The translations under genes and the position numbers were made by a program. 64,000 bases of DNA, from assembly GCF_005843885.1 (NCBI RefSeq), contig NZ_CP040443.1:1674001-1738000 (forward strand). The letters run 5' to 3'. The notes under the pieces are model-generated. The model saw only the letters and a program-made list of their open reading frames with translations, was not told the origin of the DNA and made no database searches. Of this stretch, positions 53,401 through 62,700 are shown piece after piece. The stretch comes from Escherichia sp. E4742. GTDB lineage: Bacteria > Pseudomonadota > Gammaproteobacteria > Enterobacterales > Enterobacteriaceae. How positions within the stretch are numbered: the first letter of the stretch is position 1; every line of letters begins with the position of its first letter.

Positions 53401-53988
53401 ATGTATCGGATAGTTCTGGGGAAAGTTTCGACCTTAAGCGCAGCTCCACTGCCACCGGATTTACGCGATCAAGCACCGCAAGGTCCACGACGCGAACGCT
53501 GGCTGGCGGGGCGTGCATTGCTTTCGCACATGCTTTCCCCGCTACCGGAGATCATCTATGGCGAACAAGGCAAACCTGCATTCGCGCCGGAAACGCCGCT
53601 ATGGTTCAACTTAAGCCATAGCGGTGACGATATCGCCCTGCTGTTGAGCGATGAAGGCGAAGTCGGCTGCGATATCGAAGTGATTCGCCCGCGCGCCAAC
53701 TGGCGCTGGCTGGCGAACGCCGTGTTCAGCCTCGGGGAACACGCTGAGATGGACGCCGTGCATCCTGATCAGCAACTGGAAATGTTCTGGCGCATCTGGA
53801 CGCGCAAAGAAGCCATCGTTAAACAACGTGGCGGCAGCGCCTGGCAGATCGTCAGCGTAGACAGCACCTATCAGTCCTCGCTGTCAGTCAGCCATTGCCA
53901 GCTCGACAATTTAAGTCTGGCAATCTGCACCCCTACCCCCTTTACGCTCACCGCCGACAGTGTGCAATGGATCGATTCAGTTAACTGA
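53401..53988 (+). CDS. acpT: 4'-phosphopantetheinyl transferase AcpT
   Basis: 195 residues from the ATG at 53401 (MYRIVLGKVSTLS). Sfp-type signatures: GCDIEVIRPRANW (Mg-binding Asp/Glu) and WTRKEAIVKQ. Transfers 4'-phosphopantetheine from CoA to the Ser of ACPs. It begins 1 bp after apeR, so it is the last gene of the aryl-polyene unit, and ApeE and ApeF are its obvious substrates. In K-12 (from memory) it is left alone after loss of the block. Confidence 0.96.
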   Translation: MYRIVLGKVSTLSAAPLPPDLRDQAPQGPRRERWLAGRALLSHMLSPLPEIIYGEQGKPAFAPETPLWFNLSHSGDDIALLLSDEGEVGCDIEVIRPRANWRWLANAVFSLGEHAEMDAVHPDQQLEMFWRIWTRKEAIVKQRGGSAWQIVSVDSTYQSSLSVSHCQLDNLSLAICTPTPFTLTADSVQWIDSVN

Positions 53989-54012
53989 TCCGCCCGTCCG
54001 ACTGTCCATCTA

Positions 54013-54026
54013 TTGATCCAGAACAG
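54013..54026 (+). promoter_or_regulatory. Possible FNR half-site upstream of nikA
   Basis: TTGATCCAGAACAG keeps the left half (TTGAT) of an FNR box (TTGAT-N4-ATCAA); the right half is poor. nik is known to need FNR and anaerobiosis, so this position, just upstream of the NikR operator, is reasonable. Confidence 0.5.
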
Positions 54027-54033
54027 GTAATCA

Positions 54034-54061
54034 GTATGACGAATACTTAAAATCGTCATAC
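54034..54061 (+). promoter_or_regulatory. NikR operator of the nik operon
   Basis: GTATGA at 54034–54039 and TCATAC at 54056–54061 are separated by exactly 16 bp, the published NikR site layout. Ni-bound NikR (encoded at 59141) would repress nikABCDE here. Confidence 0.95.
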
Positions 54062-54075
54062 TTATTTCCGCCATT

Positions 54076-54198
54076 TATACTCTAAATAATTCGAGTTGCA
54101 GGCGACAAGCGAGTGAATCCCCAGGAGCTTACTAAAGTAAGTGACTGAGGTGAACGAACGTGGTCGCAGCACATGCAACTTGAAGTATGACGAGTATA
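54076..54198. repeat. ERIC (IRU) repeat in the nikA leader
   Basis: The core GTGAATCCCCAGGAGCTTAC then AAGTAAGTGACTGAGGTGAA matches the ERIC consensus, and the ends TATACTC/GAGTATA are inverted. About 123 bp, close to the usual 127. It fills the space between the NikR operator and the nikA start. Confidence 0.9.
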
Positions 54199-54219
54199 TT
54201 TTAATCCATTGGGGTTACC

Positions 54220-55794
54220 ATGCTCTCCACACTCCGCCGCACTCTATTTGCGCTGCTGGCTTGTGCGTCTTTTATCGTCCATGCCGCCGCGCCAGATGAA
54301 ATCACCACCGCCTGGCCGGTGAACGTCGGGCCACTAAACCCGCACCTTTACACGCCTAACCAGATGTTCGCCCAGAGCATGGTTTATGAACCGCTGGTGA
54401 AATATCAGGCAGACGGTTCGGTGATCCCGTGGCTGGCAAAAAGCTGGACTCATTCAGAAGATGGCAAAACCTGGACCTTCACCCTGCGTGATGGTGTGAA
54501 ATTCTCTAACGGCGAACCGTTTGATGCAGAGGCGGCGGCAGAAAACTTCCGCGCAGTGCTCGATAACCGTCAACGTCACGCCTGGCTGGAGCTGGCAAAC
54601 CAGATTGTTGATGTCAAAGCACTCAGTAAAAACGAGCTGCAAATCACCCTGAAAAGCGCCTACTATCCTTTCCTGCAAGAACTGGCCCTGCCACGCCCTT
54701 TCCGCTTTATCGCCCCCTCGCAGTTTAAAAACCATGAAACCATGAACGGGATTAAAGCGCCGATTGGCACCGGGCCGTGGGTTTTGCAGGAATCGAAACT
54801 GAATCAGTACGATGTCTTCGTCCGTAACGAAAACTACTGGGGCGAAAAGCCGGCGATTAAAAAGATCACTTTTAACGTGATCCCGGACCCGACTACCCGC
54901 GCGGTAGCGTTTGAAACTGGCGATATCGACCTGCTGTACGGAAACGAAGGGTTATTACCGCTCGATACCTTCGCCCGCTTTAGCCAGAATCCGGCTTACC
55001 ACACCCAACTGTCACAGCCGATCGAAACCGTGATGCTGGCGCTCAACACCGCCAAAGCCCCCACCAACGAGCTGGCAGTACGTGAAGCTCTCAATTACGC
55101 GGTAAACAAAAAATCGCTGATCGATAACGCGTTGTATGGCACCCAGCAGGTCGCCGACACCCTGTTTGCCCCTTCTGTGCCCTACGCCAACCTCGGCCTG
55201 AAACCGCGCCAGTACGATCCGCAGAAAGCGAAAGAGTTGCTGGAAAAAGCAGGCTGGACGTTGCCTGCGGGAAAAGATATCCGCGAGAAAAACGGTCAGC
55301 CGCTGCGCATTGAACTGTCGTTCATCGGCACCGATGCGCTAAGCAAATCAATGGCGGAAATCATTCAGGCCGATATGCGCCAGATTGGTGCAGATGTCTC
55401 GCTGATCGGCGAAGAAGAGAGCAGCATCTACGCACGTCAACGCGACGGTCGTTTTGGCATGATTTTCCACCGTACCTGGGGAGCGCCTTACGATCCACAC
55501 GCCTTTCTGAGTTCGATGCGCGTACCGTCGCACGCTGACTTCCAGGCTCAGCAAGGATTAGCTGACAAGCCGCTGATTGATAAAGAGATCGGCGAAGTGC
55601 TGGCGACCCATGACGAAACACAACGTCAGGCGCTGTATCGCGACATTCTGACCCGTCTGCATGACGAGGCGGTTTATCTGCCTATCAGTTACATCTCAAT
55701 GATGGTGGTATCAAAACCGGAGCTGGGCAACATCCCCTACGCGCCGATCGCCACCGAAATTCCGTTCGAACAGATTAAACCGGTGAAACCTTAA
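54220..55794 (+). CDS. nikA: Nickel-binding periplasmic protein NikA
   Basis: 524 residues with a signal peptide ([22 protein letters not shown]). A family-5 (DppA/OppA-like) solute-binding protein; [14 protein letters not shown] contains the His (416 in mature numbering) known to contact the nickel–metallophore complex. First gene of nikABCDE; supplies nickel for hydrogenases. Stop and nikB start overlap by 1 bp. Confidence 0.97.
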
Positions 55795-56738
55795 TGTTGC
55801 GTTACGTATTACGCCGCTTTCTGCTGCTGATCCCGATGGTGCTCGCCGCCTCGGTGATCATTTTTCTGATGCTGCGCCTCGGCACCGGCGACCCGGCGCT
55901 CGATTATCTGCGTCTGTCTAACCTGCCGCCGACGCCGGAGATGCTGGCCTCTACCCGCACCATGCTGGGACTGGATCAGCCGCTGTACGTCCAGTACGGC
56001 ACCTGGTTGTGGAAGGCGCTGCATCTTGACTTTGGTATCTCATTCGCCAGCCAACGCCCGGTGCTGGACGATATGCTGAACTTCCTGCCCGCCACGCTGG
56101 AACTGGCGGGCGCGGCGCTGGTATTAATTTTGCTCACTTCCGTGCCGCTCGGCATCTGGGCGGCGCGCCACCGCGATCGTCTACCCGATTTCGCCGTGCG
56201 TTTTATCGCGTTTCTTGGTGTGTCGATGCCTAACTTCTGGCTGGCGTTTTTACTGGTGATGGCGTTTTCGGTGTATCTGCAATGGCTACCCGCGATGGGC
56301 TACGGCGGCTGGCAGCACATCATTTTGCCTGCGGTTTCTATTGCCTTTATGTCGCTGGCGATTAACGCGCGTCTGCTGCGCGCCAGTATGCTGGACGTCG
56401 CCGGTCAGCGTCACGTCACATGGGCGCGGCTGCGCGGCCTGAACGACAAACAGACCGAACGCCGCCATATCCTGCGTAATGCGTCGCTGCCGATGATTAC
56501 TGCCGTGGGGATGCACATTGGCGAACTGATTGGCGGGACGATGATTATCGAAAACATCTTTGCCTGGCCGGGCGTCGGGCGCTATGCGGTGTCGGCGATT
56601 TTCAACCGTGACTATCCGGTGATTCAATGCTTTACGCTGATGATGGTGGTGGTTTTTGTGGTCTGTAATTTGATTGTCGATTTGCTCAACGCCGCGCTGG
56701 ACCCGCGCATTCGTCGTCATGAAGGAGCGCACGCGTGA
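55794..56738 (+). CDS. nikB: Nickel ABC transporter permease NikB
   Basis: 314 residues, six membrane helices of the DppB type; the coupling loop reads [21 protein letters not shown] (in part), followed by [18 protein letters not shown]. Pairs with NikC. Confidence 0.96.
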
Positions 56739-57568
56739 ACTTTTTCCTCTCTTCCCGCTGGTCGGTACGCCTGGCGCTGATCATTATCGCCCTGCTGGCG
56801 CTGATTGCGCTCACCAGCCAGTGGTGGCTGCCGTACGATCCACAGGCAATTGATTTGCCGTCGCGCCTGCTCTCGCCGGATGCGCAGCACTGGCTGGGCA
56901 CCGATCACTTAGGGCGTGATATTTTCTCGCGGCTGATGGCAGCGACCCGCGTGTCGCTCGGTTCGGTAATGGCCTGCCTGCTGCTGGTGCTGACATTAGG
57001 GCTGGTTATTGGCGGCAGCGCCGGACTGATTGGCGGACGCGTTGATCAGGCCACCATGCGCGTCGCCGATATGTTTATGACCTTCCCGACCTCGATTCTG
57101 TCGTTCTTTATGGTTGGCGTGCTCGGCACCGGGCTGACCAACGTAATTATCGCCATCGCCCTGTCGCACTGGGCTTGGTATGCGCGCATGGTGCGCAGCC
57201 TGGTGATTTCACTGCGCCAGCGCGAGTTTGTGCTGGCGTCACGGCTTTCTGGCGCGGGCCATGTGCGGGTGTTTGTTGATCATCTGGCAGGCGCGGTGAT
57301 CCCCTCGCTGCTGGTGCTGGCGACGCTGGATATCGGCCATATGATGCTGCACGTCGCGGGGATGTCCTTCCTCGGCCTCGGCGTGACCGCGCCGACCGCC
57401 GAATGGGGCGTGATGATTAACGACGCGCGTCAGTATATCTGGACCCAGCCGCTGCAAATGTTCTGGCCGGGGCTGGCGCTGTTTATCAGCGTGATGGCCT
57501 TTAACCTGGTGGGTGACGCACTGCGCGATCATCTGGACCCTCATCTGGTGACGGAGCACGCACACTAA
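56735..57568 (+). CDS. nikC: Nickel ABC transporter permease NikC
   Basis: 277 residues, DppC type: [16 protein letters not shown] near residue 50 and loop [21 protein letters not shown] (in part). Overlaps nikB by 4 bp and nikD by 1 bp. Confidence 0.96.
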
Positions 57569-58332
57569 TGCCGCAACAGATTGAACTACGTAATATCGCG
57601 CTACAGGCCGCGCAGCCGCTGGTGCACGGCGTATCGTTAACCCTACAACGCGGGCGTGTGCTGGCGTTAGTCGGCGGTAGCGGCAGCGGGAAATCATTAA
57701 CCTGCGCCGCGGCGCTGGGCATTCTGCCCGCAGGCGTTCGCCAGACGGCGGGGGAAATTTTAGCCGATGGCAAACCGGTTTCCCCCAGCGCGCTACGCGG
57801 TATCAAAATTGCCACCATCATGCAGAACCCGCGCAGCGCCTTTAATCCGCTGCACACCATGCACACCCACGCGCGGGAAACCTGCCTGGCGTTAGGGAAA
57901 CCCGCCGATGACGCCACGCTTATTGCTGCCATAGAAGCGGTAGGGCTGGAAAACGCCGCGCGCGTGCTTAAGCTGTACCCGTTCGAAATGAGCGGCGGTA
58001 TGTTGCAGCGCATGATGATTGCGATGGCGGTGCTGTGTGAATCACCGTTTATCATCGCCGATGAACCGACCACCGACCTTGATGTAGTAGCGCAGGCGCG
58101 CATCCTCGATCTGCTGGAAAGCATTATGCAAAAACAAGCGCCGGGGATGTTGCTGGTCACCCATGATATGGGCGTGGTGGCGCGTCTGGCGGATGACGTG
58201 GCGGTGATGTCTCACGGTAAGATTGTCGAACAGGGCGATGTAGAAACGCTGTTTAACGCCCCCAAACATGCGATGACGCGCAGCCTGGTTTCCGCTCATC
58301 TCGCCCTCTACGGTATGGAGCTGGCATCATGA
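57568..58332 (+). CDS. nikD: Nickel ABC transporter ATPase NikD
   Basis: 254 residues. Walker A GGSGSGKSL, signature MSGGMLQRMMIAMA, Walker B FIIADEPTTDLD. Heterodimer with NikE. Overlaps nikE by 4 bp. Confidence 0.97.
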   Translation: MPQQIELRNIALQAAQPLVHGVSLTLQRGRVLALVGGSGSGKSLTCAAALGILPAGVRQTAGEILADGKPVSPSALRGIKIATIMQNPRSAFNPLHTMHTHARETCLALGKPADDATLIAAIEAVGLENAARVLKLYPFEMSGGMLQRMMIAMAVLCESPFIIADEPTTDLDVVAQARILDLLESIMQKQAPGMLLVTHDMGVVARLADDVAVMSHGKIVEQGDVETLFNAPKHAMTRSLVSAHLALYGMELAS

Positions 58333-59135
58333 CTTTACTTAACGTCTCCGGCCTTTCCCATCACTATGCGCACGGTGGATTTAGCGGCAAACATCAACAC
58401 CAGGCGGTGCTGAATGACGTTTCTCTGACCCTGAAAAGCGGTGAAACCGTCGCTCTGCTGGGGCGCAGCGGCTGCGGCAAAAGCACCCTCGCGCGGCTAT
58501 TGGTAGGCTTAGAATCGCCCTCACAAGGGAATATTAGCTGGCGTGGCGAACCGCTGGCGAAACTTAATCGCGCCCAGCGTAAAGCCTTCCGTCGCGATAT
58601 TCAGATGGTGTTTCAGGACTCCATCAGCGCCGTTAACCCGCGCAAAACCGTGCGCGAGATCCTGCGTGAACCGATGCGCCATCTGCTATCGCTGAAAAAA
58701 TCCGAACAACTGGCGCGCGCCAGTGAAATGCTGAAGGCGGTCGATCTCGACGACAGCGTGCTCGACAAACGCCCACCGCAGTTAAGCGGCGGCCAGCTCC
58801 AGCGCGTCTGCCTGGCGCGCGCGCTGGCGGTCGAACCGAAACTGCTGATTCTGGATGAAGCCGTTTCTAACCTTGATCTCGTGTTACAGGCGGGCGTCAT
58901 TCGTCTACTGAAAAAGCTGCAACAACAATTTGGCACCGCCTGCCTGTTCATCACCCACGACTTACGCCTGGTGGAACGCTTTTGTCAGCGAGTGATGGTG
59001 ATGGACAACGGACAAATCGTCGAAACCCAGGCGGTGGGAGAGAAATTAACTTTTTCCTCTGACGCCGGACGTGTGCTACAAAACGCGGTATTACCCGCAT
59101 TCCCCGTGCGCCGTCGCGCCACTGAAAAGGTTTAA
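58329..59135 (+). CDS. nikE: Nickel ABC transporter ATPase NikE
   Basis: 268 residues. Walker A GRSGCGKST, signature LSGGQLQRVCLARA, Walker B LILDEAVSNLD. Powers NikBC with NikD. nikR starts 5 bp downstream. Confidence 0.97.
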   Translation: MTLLNVSGLSHHYAHGGFSGKHQHQAVLNDVSLTLKSGETVALLGRSGCGKSTLARLLVGLESPSQGNISWRGEPLAKLNRAQRKAFRRDIQMVFQDSISAVNPRKTVREILREPMRHLLSLKKSEQLARASEMLKAVDLDDSVLDKRPPQLSGGQLQRVCLARALAVEPKLLILDEAVSNLDLVLQAGVIRLLKKLQQQFGTACLFITHDLRLVERFCQRVMVMDNGQIVETQAVGEKLTFSSDAGRVLQNAVLPAFPVRRRATEKV

Positions 59136-59140
59136 CGCAA

Positions 59141-59542
59141 ATGCAACGAGTCACCATCACGCTTGATGACGATTTACTGGAGACGCTGGACAGCCTGAGC
59201 CAGCGTCGTGGCTATAACAACCGTTCCGAAGCTATCCGCGATATTCTGCGCAGCGCCCTGGCGCAGGAAGCTACTCAGCAGCACGGCACGCAAGGTTTCG
59301 CAGTGCTGTCGTATGTGTATGAACACGAAAAACGCGACTTAGCCAGCCGTATTGTTTCTACGCAGCATCACCACCACGACCTCTCGGTCGCCACGCTGCA
59401 TGTGCACATCAACCACGACGACTGTCTGGAAATCGCCGTGCTGAAAGGTGACATGGGCGATGTGCAGCATTTTGCCGATGACGTTATTTCCCAGCGCGGC
59501 GTACGGCACGGGCATTTGCAGTGCTTGCCGAAGGAAGATTGA
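59141..59542 (+). CDS. nikR: Nickel-responsive repressor NikR
   Basis: 133 residues. N-terminal ribbon-helix-helix (MQRVTITLDDDLLETLD, NRSEAIRDILR), C-terminal ACT-like metal domain with all four nickel ligands of the high-affinity site: His76, His87, His89, Cys95. Represses nikABCDE at the operator at 54034. Follows nikE by 5 bp but is known to have its own promoter as well. Confidence 0.98.
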   Translation: MQRVTITLDDDLLETLDSLSQRRGYNNRSEAIRDILRSALAQEATQQHGTQGFAVLSYVYEHEKRDLASRIVSTQHHHHDLSVATLHVHINHDDCLEIAVLKGDMGDVQHFADDVISQRGVRHGHLQCLPKED

Positions 59543-59555
59543 GTCTATTATTGGG

Positions 59556-59581
59556 TCCTTTGTTGAACGATCAACAAAGGA
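59556..59581 (+). terminator. Inverted repeat after nikR
   Basis: TCCTTTGTTGA/TCAACAAAGGA, perfect 11-bp stem with an ACGA loop, 14 bp past nikR. No T tract follows, so its efficiency as terminator is doubtful. Confidence 0.55.
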
Positions 59582-59744
59582 TCACCAGCACACCTGATTC
59601 CTCTCTAAATACCCTATCTGAACCTTCTCTTTTGTAACGTTCTAAATATATTCCTAAAAATCTTCAATTCATTGGGACCACAAGTTTTTCTTCGCTTTTT
59701 CGTATGAAGATACGGCCATCAAAATAGTAGAAAAGGATTTTACG

Positions 59745-62700
59745 ATGAGCGGAAAACCGGCGGCGCGTCAGGGCGACATGACGCAGTATGGCGGTAGCAT
59801 TGTCCAGGGTTCAGCCGGGGTGCGCATTGGCGCCCCCACCGGCGTGGCCTGTTCGGTGTGCCCCGGTGGGGTGACATCCGGTCATCCGGTCAATCCGCTG
59901 CTCGGTGCAAAAGTCCTTCCCGGCGAGACGGACCTTGCCCTGCCCGGCCCGCTGCCGTTCATCCTCTCCCGCACCTACAGCAGTTACCGGACTAAAACCC
60001 CCGCGCCGGTGGGACTCCCCGGCCCCGGCTGGAAAATGTCTGCGGATATCCGCTTACAGCTGCGCGATAACACACTGATACTCAATGATAACGGCGGCAG
60101 AAGCCTGTATTTTGAGCACCTGTTTCCCGGTGAGGACGGTTACAGCCGCAGCGAATCACTGTGGCTGGTGCGCGGCGGCGTGGCGATACTGGAGGAAGGC
60201 CACCGGCTGGCCGCACTCTGGCAGGCGCTGCCGGAAGAACTCCGCTTAAGTCCGCATCGTTATCTGGCAACGAACAGTCCGCAGGGACCGTGGTGGCTGC
60301 TCGGCTGGTGTGAGCGGGTGCCGGAGGCGGATGAGGTGCTGCCCGCGCCGCTGCCGCCGTACCGGGTACTGACCGGGCTGGTGGACCGCTTCGGGCGCAC
60401 ACAGACGTTCCACCGCGAAGCCGCCGGCGAATTCAGCGGCGAAATCACCGGCGTGACGGATGGGGCCGGGCGTCACTTCCGGCTGGTACTGACCAGCCAG
60501 GCACAGCGGGCAGAAGAGGCCCGGCAGCAGGCCACTTCCGGCGGGGCGGAACCGTCCGTTTTTCCTGATACCCTGCCGGGCTACACGGAATATGGCCGGG
60601 ATAACGGTATCCGTCTGTCTGTCGTGTGGCTGATGCACGACCCGGAATACCCGGAGAATTTACCTGCCGCACCGCTGGTGCGCTATGGCTGGACGCCGCG
60701 CGGCGAACTGGCGGCGGTGTATGACCGCAGCGGCACACAGGTGCGCAGCTTTACTTACGATGATAAATACCGGGGCCGGATGGTGGCGCACCGTCACGCA
60801 GGCCGACCGGAAATCCGTTACCGTTACGACAGCGACGGGCGGGTGACAGAACAGCTAAACCCGGCAGGCTTAAGCTACACGTATCAGTATGAGAAAGACC
60901 ACATCACCATCACCGACAGCCTGGACCGCCGTGAAGTCCTGCATACCGCAGGCGAAGGCGGGCTGAAGCGGGTGGTGAAAAAGGAACACGCGGACGGCAG
61001 CGTCACGCAGAGTCAGTTTGACGCCGTGGGCAGACTTAAGGCACAGACAGATGCCGCAGGCCGGGTAACAGAATACAGCCCGGATGTGGTGACGGGGCTT
61101 GTCACACACATCACCACGCCGGATGGCAGGGAATGGGTGTTTTACTATAACCACCACAACCAGTTAACGTCAGCCACCGGGCCTGACGGGCTGGAAATAC
61201 GCCGGGAATATGATGAATTCGGCCGTCTGATTCAGGAAACTGCCCCTGACGGCGATATCACCCGCTACCGTTATGATAATCCACACAGTGACTTACCCTG
61301 CGCAACGGAAGATGCCACCGGCAGCCGGAAAACCATGACGTGGAGCCGTTACGGTCAGTTGCTGACCTTCACCGACTGTTCCGGTTATGTAACCCGTTAT
61401 GACCATGACCGCTTCGGGCAGGTGACGGCGGTGCACCGCGAGGAAGGCCTGAGTCAGTACCGCGCATACGACGGCCGTGGACAGTTAATTGCGGTGAAAG
61501 ACACGCAGGGCCATGAAACGCGGTATGAATACAACACAGCCGGTGACCTGACCGCCATCATCGCGCCGGACGGCAGCAGAAACGGGGCACAGTACGATGC
61601 GTGGGGAAAGGCCATCCGCACCACGCAGGGCGGGCTGACGCGCAGTATGGCGTACGATGCTGCCGGACGGGTCATCCGCCTGACCAGTGAAAACGGCAGC
61701 CACACCACCTTCACTTATGATGTCCGCGACCGCCTGATACAGGAAACCGGCTTTGACGGTCGCACACAGCGTTATCACCACGACCTGACCGGCAAACTTA
61801 TCCGCAGCGAGGATGAGGAGCTTATAATCCTCTGGCATTACGATGACGCTGACCGCCTCACGCACCGCACCGTGAATGGCGAAACCGCAGAGCAGTGGCA
61901 GTATGACGAACGCGGCTGGCTGACAGACATCAGCCATATCAGCGAAGGGCACCGGGTGGCGGTGCATTACGGATATGATGAGAAAGGCCGCCTGACCGGT
62001 GAGCGTCAGACGGTGCATCACCCGCAGACGGAAGCACTGCTCTGGCAGCATGAGACCAGACATGCGTACAACGCGCAGGGACTGGCGAACCGCTGTATAC
62101 CGGACAGCCTGCCCGCCGTGGAGTGGCTGACCTACGGCAGCGGCTGGCTGTCCGGCATGAAACTCGGCGACACACCGCTGGTGGACTTCACCCGCGACCG
62201 CCTGCACCGGGAAACGCTGCGCAGCTTCGGCCGTTATGAACTCACCACCGCTTACACCCCTGCCGGGCAGTTACAGAGTCAGCACCTGAACAGTCTGCTG
62301 TCTGACCGCGATTACACCTGGAACGACAACGGCGAACTCATCCGCATCAGCAGCCCGCGCCAGACCCGGAGTTACAGCTACAGCGACACCGGCAGGCTGA
62401 CCGGCGTCCACACCACCGCAGCGAATCTGGATATCCGCATCCCTTACGCCACGGACCCGGCAGGTAACCGCCTGCCCGACCCGGAGCTGCACCCGGACAG
62501 CACCCTCAGCATGTGGCCGGATAATCGTATCGCCCGTGACGCTCACTACCTTTACCGGTATGACCGTCACGGCAGGCTGACGGAGAAAACCGACCTCATC
62601 CCGGAAGGGGTTATCCGCACGGATGATGAGCGGACCCACCGGTACCATTACGACAGCCGGCACCGGCTGGTGCACTACACACGGACACAATATGCAGAGC

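Noticed and set aside
61485..62207. Open frame of 240 codons opposite rhsB
   Set aside because: GC-rich rhs cores lack stops on the other strand; no start signal or domain is seen.
60740..62700. Repeated DNA pattern inside rhsB
   Set aside because: Reflects the YD-repeat protein motif, not a CRISPR or satellite array; spacing and sequence are irregular.
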